Assembly: GCA_016223165.1 (NCBI GenBank)
Contig: JACRPO010000001.1
Span: 331,975 to 395,974 of the forward strand
Direction: 5' to 3'
Source: Burkholderiales bacterium
Lineage (GTDB): Bacteria > Pseudomonadota > Gammaproteobacteria > Burkholderiales > Burkholderiaceae_C
Length of the DNA: 64,000 nucleotides
The notes below the pieces were generated by a model, which saw nothing but the letters and a program-made list of their open reading frames with translations, ran no database searches and had not been told where the DNA came from. The translations under genes and the position numbers were made by a program. Of the stretch, positions 15,137 through 26,268 are shown piece after piece; position 1 is the first letter of the stretch, and each line of letters starts with the position of its first letter.

Positions 15137-16810
15137 ATGCCGACACCGAACCGCGCCGTTGCGGACGCTTCCGCGGAACTCCCGCCCGGCCCGGCCGCAC
15201 GCTACTGGCTGGACGCACTGTGGCGGGCCACCGCGACGGTCGACACGCTGCGCGAGCGTGCGGCCAACATGAGCGCACACGAGGCCGCGGGCATGCCGCC
15301 GCTGCTGCACTTCGAGTCCGAGCCGGTGACCGACGGGCGGGATCTCGACCCGCCGTCGAACTACCGGCTGCTTCGTGTGACCCGCTGCGGCACCGACGCG
15401 CTCGAGAAGCATGTGCGCAAGGGTGCCGCGCCGGTGATGGTGGTCGACCCGCGCGCCGGTCATGGCCCGGGCATCGGCGGCTTCAAGCGCGACTCGGAAG
15501 TCGGCATGGCGCTGCTCGAAGGCCACCCGGTCTACTTCGTCGTCTTCGATCCGGAGCCGGTCGAAGGGCAGACGCTGGGGGCCGTCGTTGAGACGCTGGC
15601 AGCCTTCATCGACATCGTTGCCAAGCGCCATCGCGGCAACGCGCCGATCGTCTACGGCAACTGCCAGGGCGGCTGGGCGATCACGCTGGCGCTGTCGCAT
15701 TGCGAGCACCGGGCGGCGCTGGCCGTGCTGAACGGCTCGCCGCTGTCGTACTGGGCGGGCGAGCGCGGCATCAACCCGATGCGACTGCTCGGTGGCTTCA
15801 CCGGCGGTGTCTGGCCGGCGCACTGGATGTCGGACCTGGGCCACGGCCGTTTCGACGGGGCCTGGCTGGTGCAGAACTTCGAGGCGCTGCGGCCCGAAGG
15901 CGTGTTCCGCAAGTACGACACGCTCTTCGCGCAGCCGGAGGCCGAGCACGACCGCTTCCTCGAGTTCGAGCGCTGGTGGAACGGCTTCTACCAACTGGCC
16001 CGCGAGGAGATGCTGGCCATCGCCGGTGATCTGTTCGTCGGTAACCGGCTCGAGGACGGGGAGGTCGTGGTCGACGGCCATTGCCGTGCGGACCTCAAGC
16101 GCATCGGGGCGCCGCTCGTGATCTTCAGCTCCTACGGCGACAACATCACGCCGCCGCACCAGGCGCTGGGTTGGCTCAAGGCGGTGTTCCCCACAACCGA
16201 GGACCTGGTGGCTGCCGGCCAGCGAGTTGTGTATCTGCTGCACAAGCAGGTGGGCCACCTCGGCATCTTCGTGTCGGCGGGCGTGGCGCGGCGCGAGCAC
16301 CGCGCCATCGTGCATCACGCGGGGACGATCCAGGGCCTCGAGCCCGGCCTTTACGAGATGGTTCTCGACGACGGCGCCACCGGCGACGTCGCCACCGGTG
16401 CCAGCTTCGAGCCACGCCGCCTCGAGGACCTGCCGTTCGATGCAAACCCGACCGGGTTCGACAAGGTGCAGGCGTTGTCCGAGGCCGCCGAGCGCGCCTA
16501 CGCGCAGTGGGTTTCGCCGTGGGTCCGCATGGTGGCCACGCCGGAGTCAGCGCGCCAGTTGCGCGAAATGCATCCGATGCGGGTCAGTCGGCAGGTCTGG
16601 TCCGAGAAGGCGACGCCGGCACTGGCCTGGCTGCCGTGGACGCAGCAGTGGCTCGAACAGTGGGGCGCGCACGACCTCGACCGGGCCGCCAACCCCTGGT
16701 ACCAACTGGAGCGCGTCGGAGCGGACGCGTACGCCCAGGCCTGGGAGTCGTGGCGCACGAGCCGTGACCTGTGGGCCGAGGTCGTGTTCCAGCAGCTCTA
16801 CGCCAGTTGA
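15137..16810 (+). CDS. DUF3141 alpha/beta hydrolase related to PHA synthase
   Basis: The protein of about 557 residues belongs to the DUF3141 family, distant relatives of polyhydroxyalkanoate synthases. It has an alpha/beta-hydrolase core with a G-x-C-x-G nucleophile elbow (YGNCQGGWA, Cys instead of Ser as in PhaC), an Asp in FSSYGDNITPP and a His in KQVGHLGIF, so a complete C-D-H triad. No signal peptide is present. Members are found in low-oxygen-activated loci of Burkholderia. The reaction is not established; acyl transfer to or from stored polyester is plausible. Confidence 0.8.
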   Translation: MPTPNRAVADASAELPPGPAARYWLDALWRATATVDTLRERAANMSAHEAAGMPPLLHFESEPVTDGRDLDPPSNYRLLRVTRCGTDALEKHVRKGAAPVMVVDPRAGHGPGIGGFKRDSEVGMALLEGHPVYFVVFDPEPVEGQTLGAVVETLAAFIDIVAKRHRGNAPIVYGNCQGGWAITLALSHCEHRAALAVLNGSPLSYWAGERGINPMRLLGGFTGGVWPAHWMSDLGHGRFDGAWLVQNFEALRPEGVFRKYDTLFAQPEAEHDRFLEFERWWNGFYQLAREEMLAIAGDLFVGNRLEDGEVVVDGHCRADLKRIGAPLVIFSSYGDNITPPHQALGWLKAVFPTTEDLVAAGQRVVYLLHKQVGHLGIFVSAGVARREHRAIVHHAGTIQGLEPGLYEMVLDDGATGDVATGASFEPRRLEDLPFDANPTGFDKVQALSEAAERAYAQWVSPWVRMVATPESARQLREMHPMRVSRQVWSEKATPALAWLPWTQQWLEQWGAHDLDRAANPWYQLERVGADAYAQAWESWRTSRDLWAEVVFQQLYAS

Positions 16811-16841
16811 CCGGTCGAGCGACCGCCACGAGGAGCCTGCC

Positions 16842-17330
16842 ATGAGAACCATCCCGCTGCCAGCGCAATGCTTGCGTCTCGCGGCCACCACGTGGCTGCT
16901 GCTGCTGGCCACGATGCTGAGCCCGGCGCTGGCCCAGAGCCGGCTGGAGCGATCCGGCATCACCCTCTACTGGGGACTCGTGCCGGCCGCGGTCGTGGCA
17001 GACAAGCACGCGCTGGCCGAACTGCACGGCGGTCCGCCCAAGGGCGGCGGCCAGGTGCACCACCTCGTCGTGGCGCTCTACGACAGCGCGAGCGGCCGGC
17101 GCATCGAGGACGCGGTCGTGCGCGCGCAGCTCAGCGAGACCGGCATCGTCGACGAGCCCGCGAAGTACCTGGTGCCGATGAAGGTCAACGACCAGGCCAG
17201 CTACGGCCAGGTCTTCGGCGTTGCCAAGGATGGTCCGTACCGCTTCCGGGTCTGGGTGCGGCTGCCGCAGCGCACCGACGAGATCGAGTTCGCGGTCCAG
17301 GCGTGGTCGCCGCACCGCAACGAGCGCTGA
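16842..17330 (+). CDS. Periplasmic protein, possible beta-sandwich, unknown function
   Basis: The 162-residue protein has a signal peptide (about 1-31, ending SPALA-QS). The mature part GITLYWGLVPAAVVADKHAL, then VHHLVVALYDSASGRRIEDA and PYRFRVWVRLP has alternating strands as in small immunoglobulin-like or FixH-like domains. I do not recognise a named family. AGGAG precedes the ATG. It lies between the DUF3141 gene and a small membrane protein, all on the same strand. Confidence 0.6.
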   Translation: MRTIPLPAQCLRLAATTWLLLLATMLSPALAQSRLERSGITLYWGLVPAAVVADKHALAELHGGPPKGGGQVHHLVVALYDSASGRRIEDAVVRAQLSETGIVDEPAKYLVPMKVNDQASYGQVFGVAKDGPYRFRVWVRLPQRTDEIEFAVQAWSPHRNER

Positions 17331-17340
17331 AGGACATGCC

Positions 17341-17574
17341 ATGACCACTCCGTGGAAGCAAACCGGCACTGAATCAGGCCACGCTTGGCGGACGTGGACC
17401 TTCTGGATCTTCGCCGGCGCCGCGCTGTTGCTGCTGGTGCTGGAACACCGGGCGCATGTGCTCGGCTGGTGGCTGCACGCGCTGCTCGGGCTGTGCGTCG
17501 TGCTGCTCTACCTCATCGTGCGCTTCGACAACGGTAACGACAGCGACGGCGCCCGAAAACGCGGCCCGCGCTGA
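17341..17574 (+). CDS. Small two-pass membrane protein, DUF2933-like
   Basis: The 77-residue protein has two hydrophobic segments (about 19-34 and 40-61) separated by LEHRAHVLGWW, and a basic/polar tail. The loop resembles the EHRAHLLG-type loop of DUF2933 proteins, but the His-rich tail is missing. It may be a divergent paralog of the 14510 protein. Confidence 0.5.
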   Translation: MTTPWKQTGTESGHAWRTWTFWIFAGAALLLLVLEHRAHVLGWWLHALLGLCVVLLYLIVRFDNGNDSDGARKRGPR

Positions 17575-17618
17575 ACGCCGGTCGGCCGGCCCTCGCCGCA
17601 ACTCTGGAAGGTTCTTCA

Positions 17619-18398
17619 TTGGAAGCCATCGATCTCTCCGGCCGCAGAGGCCTCGTCGTCGGCGTCGCGAACGCCCACAGCCTGGCCTGGTCCGCGGCGC
17701 GGCACTTCCGCAATGCCGGGGCCGAACTGGCGCTGACCTACTACAACGAGAAGGCATGGCCCTTCGTCGCACCGCTCGCTGGGCAGGTGCAGGCACAGCT
17801 GCTGCCCTGCAACGTGTTGCAGGAGGGGCAGCTGGAATCCGTATTCGACACGTTGCGCGAACGCTGGGGCCGGCTCGACTTCGTCTTCCACTCGATCGCG
17901 TCGGCGCGCAAGGAAGACCTGCAGGGGCGCCTCACCGATTGCTCGGGCGCCGGCTTCGCCGAGGCGATGCTGGTCTCATGCCACTCTTTCATCCGCATGG
18001 CCCGGCTGGCCGAGCCGCTGATGCGTGAGGGCGGCAGTCTCACCACAGTGAGTTACTACGGCGCCGAGAAGGTGGTCGAGCACTACAACGTGATTGGACC
18101 GGTGAAGGCCGCTCTGGAGGCCTCCGTGCGCTACCTGGCACACGAGCTCGGTCCAGGCGGCATCCGCGTCAATGCGATCTCCGCCGGACCGGTGCGCACC
18201 CGGGCTGCGTCCGGCATCACCCACTTCGACGAACTGCTCGACGAGGCCGCGCGCAAGTCGCCGCAGCGGCGCACGGTGGACAGCTGCGAGGTCGGCCGCG
18301 TGGCGCTGCTGCTGGCCAGCCCCTACGCCTCGGCGATCACCGGCGAGGTGGTGCATGTCGACGCCGGCTTCCATGTCGAAGGCATGGTGTTCCATTGA
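17619..18398 (+). CDS. fabI: Enoyl-ACP reductase (FabI-type SDR)
   Basis: The 259-residue protein starts with TTG (CTGGAAGG upstream). A FabI-type cofactor loop (GLVVGVANAHSLAW) is present, with the catalytic pair Tyr156 and Lys163 in HYNVIGPVKAAL (Y-x6-K), preceded by SYYGAEKVV as in FabI. It reduces enoyl-ACP in the last step of fatty-acid elongation. Most genomes have a housekeeping FabI elsewhere, so this is probably a second, condition-specific copy. A FabI paralog is also part of Burkholderia low-oxygen loci in my recollection. The next gene follows within 20 bp. Confidence 0.87.
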   Translation: MEAIDLSGRRGLVVGVANAHSLAWSAARHFRNAGAELALTYYNEKAWPFVAPLAGQVQAQLLPCNVLQEGQLESVFDTLRERWGRLDFVFHSIASARKEDLQGRLTDCSGAGFAEAMLVSCHSFIRMARLAEPLMREGGSLTTVSYYGAEKVVEHYNVIGPVKAALEASVRYLAHELGPGGIRVNAISAGPVRTRAASGITHFDELLDEAARKSPQRRTVDSCEVGRVALLLASPYASAITGEVVHVDAGFHVEGMVFH

Positions 18399-18415
18399 AG
18401 TCACGGGACAAGGCC

Positions 18416-20185
18416 ATGCGCATCCTCTCCCTCAACTCCGGCAGCGCGACGCTCAAGTTCGGCGTCTTCGACCCGACATTGGCCACCCCGCTCATGGAGT
18501 CGACGATCGACCACCCCGCGGTCGACGCCGCGGCGTTCGACGAGATCGAGCGCCAACTGCGTGATGCCGGCGTGGCAGCGGTCGATGCCGTCGGCCATCG
18601 CGTCGCGCATGGCGGGCCCCGCTTGAGCGCGGCCGTGCTCATCGATGCTGACGTCGAGCAGGAGATCGAGCACGCGACACCGCTGGCGCCCCAGCACAAC
18701 CCGGTGGCCCTGGCCGGCATCCACCTCGCGCGCGGGCGCTGGCCGGGCCTGCCGCAGGTCGCCGTGTTCGACACGGCGTTTCATGCCGGCATGCCCGAGC
18801 AGGCGTCGACCTACGCGGTGCCGCAGGCCTGGCGTGACGCCGGCGTGCGGCGCTATGGCTTTCACGGCCTGTCGCACCAGCATGTTCTCGAGGCCGTGAG
18901 CGGTGCTCTGGAGCGTGCCCCCGGTGACCTGCGCATCATCAGCTGCCACCTCGGCAACGGCGCAAGCGTCTGCGCGATCGATCGCGGCCGCTCCATCGAC
19001 ACCTCGATGGGAATGACGGCCCTGGAGGGGCTGGTGATGGGCACCCGCAGCGGCGACCTGGATCCCGGCGTGCCCGGTTTCGTCGCGCGGACACTCGGCA
19101 TGGATCCGGTGCAGGTTGAAGCGGCGCTGTACCACGACAGCGGACTGAAGGCGCTGTCTGGCATCGGTTCGGACCTGCGCGAGATCGAGGCCCGGGCGCG
19201 CCAGGGGCACGCCGGTGCCCGCACGGCGCTGCAGGTCCACGCCTACCGCGTGCGCAAGTACATCGGAGCCTATGCCGTGGCAATGGGCGGCTGCGACGCC
19301 GTCGCCTTCACGGGTGGCGCAGGCGAGAACTCGCCCGCGCTGCGCCGGCGCATCCTGGAGGGCCTGGAGTTCCTCGGCCTGCGCCTGGACGAGGACCGCA
19401 ACGAGTCCTTCGCTGCGTCCGCGGTTGTCACCGAACTGCAGGCACCGCGGTCGCAGGTCGCGGTGCTGGCGGTGCGGGCACGTGAACAGTGGGTCATCGC
19501 GCGTGAGACCGCGGCGGTGTTGCGCCGCGCCGGGCGGGCTGCGCAGCGGCAGGATCTCCCGATCCCGGTGGCGATCTCGGCCCACCACGTGCACCTGACC
19601 CAGGCTGCCGTCGAGATGCTGTTCGGCGCAGGCCACGCACTGCGCGTGCTGCAGCCGCTGAGTCAGCCCGGTTTCTTCGCCGCCGAGGAAACTGTCGCCG
19701 TGATCGGCGAGCGCGGCCGGCTCGAACGTGTCCGCGTCGTCGGGCCCTGCCGCACGGCGAACCAGATCGAGGTCAGCCGCACCGAGGCCATCCAGCTCGG
19801 CATCGACGCGCCGCTGCGCCTGTCGGGCGATCTCGCAGGCACGCCCGAAGTCACCCTGGCAGGGCCGGCCAGGTCGTTGCGCACGACGGGATTGATCGTC
19901 GCACGCCGGCACCTGCACCTGACCACCGCCGACGCACGGCGGCTCGGCGTCGAGACCCGCGCAGAAATCGAGGTCGCGCTGGAAACACCGCGTGGCACGG
20001 TGTTGCGGCATGTCGCGCTGCGCATCGACGACGGCGCGGTGCTCGAGCTGCACCTCGATACCGACGAGGCCAACGCCGCCGGACTGCGCGGCGCAGGCGG
20101 GGGCGTGCTGCAGCGATGCGAGTGCGCGGCCCGCATCCGTACGGCGGTGGATCACGAGGACCGTGCGTTTTGCGACGCACGGTAG
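18416..20185 (+). CDS. Fused acetate kinase - PduL-type phosphotransacylase
   Basis: The protein of about 589 residues has two enzymes in one chain. The N-terminal 385 residues are an acetate kinase (LNSGSATLKFGVF, GHRVAHGG, FDTAFHAGMP, RRYGFHGLSHQHV, GTRSGDLDPGV, FTGGAGENSP). The C-terminal 190 residues are a PduL-type phosphate acyltransferase (VAISAHHVHLT, LSQPGFFAAEETV, GPCRTANQIEVS, IVARRHLHLT with the two zinc-binding His motifs). Together they would turn acetyl-CoA plus phosphate into acetyl phosphate and then acetate plus ATP, giving substrate-level ATP under fermentation. The ATG at 18416 is used; a TTG at 18395 overlapping the fabI stop is possible. Confidence 0.88.
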   Translation: MRILSLNSGSATLKFGVFDPTLATPLMESTIDHPAVDAAAFDEIERQLRDAGVAAVDAVGHRVAHGGPRLSAAVLIDADVEQEIEHATPLAPQHNPVALAGIHLARGRWPGLPQVAVFDTAFHAGMPEQASTYAVPQAWRDAGVRRYGFHGLSHQHVLEAVSGALERAPGDLRIISCHLGNGASVCAIDRGRSIDTSMGMTALEGLVMGTRSGDLDPGVPGFVARTLGMDPVQVEAALYHDSGLKALSGIGSDLREIEARARQGHAGARTALQVHAYRVRKYIGAYAVAMGGCDAVAFTGGAGENSPALRRRILEGLEFLGLRLDEDRNESFAASAVVTELQAPRSQVAVLAVRAREQWVIARETAAVLRRAGRAAQRQDLPIPVAISAHHVHLTQAAVEMLFGAGHALRVLQPLSQPGFFAAEETVAVIGERGRLERVRVVGPCRTANQIEVSRTEAIQLGIDAPLRLSGDLAGTPEVTLAGPARSLRTTGLIVARRHLHLTTADARRLGVETRAEIEVALETPRGTVLRHVALRIDDGAVLELHLDTDEANAAGLRGAGGGVLQRCECAARIRTAVDHEDRAFCDAR

Positions 20186-20204
20186 AGCGGACCCGGAGCA
20201 GCCC

Positions 20205-20366
20205 GTGGCAACGAACCAGGCCGCCCTGAGCGGCACGGCAGACGCGCCGCTGCTACCGATGGCCGCCTTTCGGCGCGGCACGGGACCGCACCAGATCGTC
20301 GCGTCCAAGCGCGAAGGCGGAGCGTGGCCGGTCCCGCTGACCCGCCGCGATCTCTACCGCGGGTGA
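20205..20366 (+). CDS. Possible small protein between AckA-PduL and MFS genes
   Basis: A 53-residue frame starts with GTG behind CCGGAG and ends seven bases before the MFS start. The product contains PMAAFRRGTGPHQIVASKRE and ends in TRRDLYRG. It is basic and has no membrane segment. Support is limited to the SD, the tight spacing and coding-like composition. Confidence 0.35.
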   Translation: MATNQAALSGTADAPLLPMAAFRRGTGPHQIVASKREGGAWPVPLTRRDLYRG

Positions 20367-20372
20367 GCAGGC

Positions 20373-21593
20373 ATGGCAGTCGCCTTCTCCGCAACCGGAA
20401 GGCGGGTCGCGACGGACCTGTCGACCGGCGACTTCGCGGCGCTGCTTGCCGCCGCGATGGCGGTGTCGATGGCCTATGGCGTGACGCTGCCACTGGTGCC
20501 CGGGCTGGTGGAGCGCGCAGGGGTCGGCGAGGTGGCCGACGTGGACAGCCACACGGGCTGGATCACCGGCGTGTACACGCTCGCGCTGTTCCTGTTCGCA
20601 CCCGCCTGGGGAGCGCTCGCGGATCGAATCGACCGGCGCTGGGTCCTTGCCGCCGGACTGGCCGGCTCGAGCGCGGCGCTCTGGGCCCTGACCTTGCCCT
20701 CCGGGATGCGCGGGCTCTACGCGCTGCGTGCGATGGCCGGCCTGATGTCGGCGGCGGTGCTGCCGGCTGTGTTCGCCTGCGTCGTCACCGCGTCCGCGCC
20801 GTCCCGGTTGCAGCGCCGCTTTGCCTGGATCGCGTCGGCCACGGCGCTGGGCTTTCTGCTCGGGCCGGCGCTCGGCGACGGGCTGACAGGTCTGATGCGT
20901 GCGCCAGCCCTCGGGGATGCCGCGTCCGCCACGCTGCCGCTGGACGTGGTCGCCATCGTCGGGCTGCTGGCTGTGGTGAGCGTGCTCGGCCTGCCGCCCA
21001 ACCGCGCCCGTGTGACGCTGGGCGGTGCACGCCCTGGCGACGAACGGCGCATCGGGCGCTCGCTGCTGCTCACGGCTCTCGTCGTGCTGGCGATCACGGT
21101 GGCCGAGGTCGGCGTGACGCTGGCAGCGCGCCGCGTGCCGCCAGCCGGGCCGGTGCCGGTGTCGGTGTACTTTGCGTTGTGCAGCGGCGTGATGATCGCC
21201 GTGCAGTTCTGGGCCTTGCCGCGTCTGGAGCGCAGACTGGGCGAGCCGCGGCTCGTCGTCGTCGCGCTGGCGGTGCTGTCGGCGGGCCTTGGCCTGTTGG
21301 CCGTCTCGAACGCGGGCTTCGTGACGGCGGCGGCGTTCGTGCTGGCGGCCGCGGGCATCGGCGTGCTCATCCCGTCGCTGGCCGTGCGCATCTCGAGCGC
21401 AGCCGGCGCGCGACAAGGCTGGGCCATGGGCCGGCAGGCTGCGGCCGCGAACCTCGGACAGGCCGTCGGCGCAGCGGCTACCGGCAGCTTGTTTGCGCTC
21501 GCACCGCCGCTGCCGTTCCTCATTGCCGGCGCGCTGGTCGCCGCAGCCGCGGTCGCGGCGGCATGGGAGGGCGCCACGCGCCGCTCGCCGTGA
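20373..21593 (+). CDS. MFS transporter, paralog A
   Basis: The 406-residue, 12-segment transporter has the MFS loop GALADRIDRRWVL between helices 2 and 3 and RRFAWIASATALGFLLGPAL near helix 5. It is clearly related to the MFS gene at 43081-44415 (RRFAWLGAMSLLGFLFGPAL), which lies in the mirror-image train. Substrate unknown; fermentation-acid or drug efflux are both possible. It is directly upstream of the copper ATPase gene. Confidence 0.85.
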   Translation: MAVAFSATGRRVATDLSTGDFAALLAAAMAVSMAYGVTLPLVPGLVERAGVGEVADVDSHTGWITGVYTLALFLFAPAWGALADRIDRRWVLAAGLAGSSAALWALTLPSGMRGLYALRAMAGLMSAAVLPAVFACVVTASAPSRLQRRFAWIASATALGFLLGPALGDGLTGLMRAPALGDAASATLPLDVVAIVGLLAVVSVLGLPPNRARVTLGGARPGDERRIGRSLLLTALVVLAITVAEVGVTLAARRVPPAGPVPVSVYFALCSGVMIAVQFWALPRLERRLGEPRLVVVALAVLSAGLGLLAVSNAGFVTAAAFVLAAAGIGVLIPSLAVRISSAAGARQGWAMGRQAAAANLGQAVGAAATGSLFALAPPLPFLIAGALVAAAAVAAAWEGATRRSP

Positions 21594-21669
21594 CAGCTCA
21601 TGCGCATTCGTTCCACGGCCCGGCCCGCATCGCCGGGGCGCGATCCCATGCACCGACTGGGAGATGAAC

Positions 21670-24108
21670 ATGACACAGGCAGTGCTTCACGACGGACCCG
21701 CCGGGCTGGCCGCCTCGGTCGATCCGGTGTGCGGAATGACCGTCGACCCGAGCAGAGCGGCCGGACGCGCCGAGCACGGTGGGCGGTCCTACCTGTTCTG
21801 CTCGGGACACTGCCTGAGCGAGTTCCAGCGCGATCCCGCGCGTTACGCCGGCATTCCCGCCAGGGCGTCCGATGCCGCGCCGATGTCCACGCCGGACCCC
21901 ACGCGGAGTTCCACGTTCGCCGGTGCCACCGCGGCGGTCGGCGCGGACCTGCACACCGCGGGCCGTCCACCGCAGACGGTGCTGCGGCGCGGCGAGTCGG
22001 GCCAGGCCAAGGACCCGGTGTGCGGCATGGTGGTCGCCAAGGCGACCGCGCTGCGCACCGAGCGGGCCGGGCGCAGCTACTACTTCTGCAGCGCCGGTTG
22101 CCAACGCACGTTCGAGTCGCCGGAGACCGAGCTCAAGTCGATGCGCACGCGCGTCACGATCGCGCTGACCGGCGTGCTCGCGCTGGCGATCATGCGTGCC
22201 GGTGCCTTCATTGCGCTGGCGACCGGCGCGACGTTGCTGACCTGGGTGCCCATCCCGGCGCTGCCCTGGTTCACCTGGGGCGTGTGGCTGTTCCTGCTGG
22301 TGACGCCGGTGCAGTTCATCGGCGGCTGGAGCTTCTACATCGGAGCCTTCAACGCGCTGCGCAACCGCTCCATCAACATGGACCTGCTCATTGCGCTGGG
22401 CACGTCCGTCGCCTACTTCTACAGCGTCGCCGTGCTGTTCTTCCCGTCGGTGCTGCCGGTCAAGGTCGAGGAACGCGACGTCTACTTCGAGGTCTCGGCG
22501 GTGATCATCGCCTTCGTGCTGCTGGGCAAGTACATGGAGGAGATCATCAAGAAGCATTCCTCCGCGGCGGTGCGCAAGCTGCTCGACCTCAGGCCCGCGA
22601 CCGCGCACGTGCTGCGCGGCGGCGAGGAGGTCGAGATCCCGGCCGAGCAGGTCATGGTGGGCGAGACGATCGTCGTGCGCCCCGGCGAACGCATCGCCAC
22701 CGACGGCCTCGTCGTCGAGGGCACGTCGTCGGTGGACGAGTCGATGCTCACCGGCGAGTCGATGCCGGTCGACAAGCAGGCCGGCGCGCCGGTGATCGGC
22801 GGCACGCTGAACCGCAGCGGCAGCTTCCGCTTCCGGGCCTCGCGCATCGGCGCCGAGACGGCACTCGCGCAGATCGTCAAGATGGTCGAGGACGCGCAGA
22901 CCAGCAGTGCGCCGATCCAGCGCATCGCCGACCAGGTGACGCGCTACTTCGTGCCGGCGGTGGTGGGCACGGCGATCCTCGCGTTCGCGCTCTGGTGGCT
23001 GGCCGGCAATTTCCCGCAGGGCCTGCTCGCGTTCATCGCGGTGCTCATCATCGCCTGTCCCTGCGCACTCGGCATCGCCACCCCGGCGGCGCTGATGGTG
23101 GGCGTGGGCCGCGGTGCGCAGGCAGGCATCCTGATCCGCGGCGGCGAGATCCTCGAGAAGGCCGAGCGGCTCACGACGGTCGTGTTCGACAAGACCGGGA
23201 CGCTGACGCGCGGCGAGCCGGCCCTGACCGATCTGCAGCCCTGCGGGCACTGCGACCACGACCAGGCTTTGCGCCTGGCCGCCAGCCTGGAGGCCGGCTC
23301 CGAGCATCCGCTGGCCGAGGCCATCCTGCGTGGCGCCAGGGAGACCGGCATCGAACCCTGCGTGGTGCAGGGCTTCGAGGCCGTGCCAGGCCATGGCGTG
23401 CGCGGCCAGGTCGACGGGCGCGAGGTGCTGTTCGGCAACCGGCGGCTGATGGAGGGGGCCGGCATCGACGTCGCGTCGGTCGCTCAGGACATGGAGCGCT
23501 TCCAGGCGGACGGCAAGACGGCAATGCTGCTCGCCTGCGAGGGCGAGCTTGCCGCACTCATCGCGGTGGCCGACACGATCAAGCCCGAGGCGCGCGAGGC
23601 CGTGCGGTCACTGCGCGCCGAAGGCGTCGAGGTGGTGATGCTGACCGGCGACAACGCCCGCACCGCGGCGGCGATCGGCCGCGCGCTGGAGATCGACCGG
23701 GTGATCGCCGACGTGCTGCCCTCCGACAAGGCGCGCGTCATCAAGGAACTGCAGCAGGCCGGCAAGGTGGTCGCGATGGTCGGCGACGGCGTCAACGACG
23801 CCCCGGCGCTGGCGACCGCGGACATCGGCATCGCCATCGGTTCGGGCTCGGACGTGGCCAAGGAGACCGGCGGCATCATTCTCGTGCGCAGCGACGTGCG
23901 CGACGTGGTGACAGGCATCCGGCTGTCGCGGGCGACCATGCGCACGATCAAGCGCAACCTGTTCTGGGCCTTCATCTACAACGCGGTTGGCGTGCCGATC
24001 GCCGCGTTCGGGTTGCTCAACCCGATCATCGCTGCGGCGGCGATGGCGCTGTCCTCGCTGTCGGTGATCGTCAATTCGGCGCTGCTCAAACGGGCGCGCC
24101 TGCAATGA
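21670..24108 (+). CDS. Cu(I)-type P1B ATPase with two N-terminal YHS domains
   Basis: The protein of about 812 residues starts with two YHS-type domains (DPVCGMTVDP to FCSGHC, about 15-65; DPVCGMVVAK to FCSAGC, about 115-150) instead of HMA domains. The ATPase core follows: TGES, membrane motif IACPCALGIATP, phosphorylation site [18 protein letters not shown] (HP), and GDGVNDAPAL. YN in helix 7 and M-x2-S-S in helix 8 fit the P1B-1 Cu(I) group. It exports cytoplasmic copper. The start at 21670 is chosen because GGGAG lies 6 nt upstream; 21664 is too close to it. Confidence 0.92.
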   Translation: MTQAVLHDGPAGLAASVDPVCGMTVDPSRAAGRAEHGGRSYLFCSGHCLSEFQRDPARYAGIPARASDAAPMSTPDPTRSSTFAGATAAVGADLHTAGRPPQTVLRRGESGQAKDPVCGMVVAKATALRTERAGRSYYFCSAGCQRTFESPETELKSMRTRVTIALTGVLALAIMRAGAFIALATGATLLTWVPIPALPWFTWGVWLFLLVTPVQFIGGWSFYIGAFNALRNRSINMDLLIALGTSVAYFYSVAVLFFPSVLPVKVEERDVYFEVSAVIIAFVLLGKYMEEIIKKHSSAAVRKLLDLRPATAHVLRGGEEVEIPAEQVMVGETIVVRPGERIATDGLVVEGTSSVDESMLTGESMPVDKQAGAPVIGGTLNRSGSFRFRASRIGAETALAQIVKMVEDAQTSSAPIQRIADQVTRYFVPAVVGTAILAFALWWLAGNFPQGLLAFIAVLIIACPCALGIATPAALMVGVGRGAQAGILIRGGEILEKAERLTTVVFDKTGTLTRGEPALTDLQPCGHCDHDQALRLAASLEAGSEHPLAEAILRGARETGIEPCVVQGFEAVPGHGVRGQVDGREVLFGNRRLMEGAGIDVASVAQDMERFQADGKTAMLLACEGELAALIAVADTIKPEAREAVRSLRAEGVEVVMLTGDNARTAAAIGRALEIDRVIADVLPSDKARVIKELQQAGKVVAMVGDGVNDAPALATADIGIAIGSGSDVAKETGGIILVRSDVRDVVTGIRLSRATMRTIKRNLFWAFIYNAVGVPIAAFGLLNPIIAAAAMALSSLSVIVNSALLKRARLQ

Positions 24109-24122
24109 CGACGGAGGTCGCC

Positions 24123-24341
24123 ATGGGATTCGTGACGTGGCCGGAGTTCGCCAACCGCTGGATGTGGCTGTGTCCGATCCTCGCCGTGGTGATCGCCGCG
24201 GCAGTTCTGTGGTCCCTCGGCTTGAGCTGGTGGAGTGCGCTGCTGGCCGCTGTCATGCTCGTCTGTCCGGTGCTGATCCTCTGGGGCGCCATTCAGGTCG
24301 CCCTCGACGAGCGGCGATCACGCCGGCGCCCCGGCACCTGA
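24123..24341 (+). CDS. Small two-pass membrane protein
   Basis: The protein of about 72 residues has two hydrophobic segments (about 12-29 and 34-55) and a basic Arg-rich tail. ATG at 24123 has GGAGG just upstream; an ATG at 24105 overlapping the ATPase stop is an alternative. It lies between the copper ATPase and FtsH genes. Function unknown, possibly an ATPase or FtsH accessory. Confidence 0.55.
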   Translation: MGFVTWPEFANRWMWLCPILAVVIAAAVLWSLGLSWWSALLAAVMLVCPVLILWGAIQVALDERRSRRRPGT

Positions 24342-24366
24342 CCCTGATTCCCTGGAGGAGTTGTTC

Positions 24367-26264
<1,898 letters not shown>

Positions 26265-26268
<4 letters not shown>

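Noticed and set aside
20205..20366. Assigning a function to the 53-residue frame
   Set aside because: Kept only as a low-confidence feature; there is no motif to support any role.
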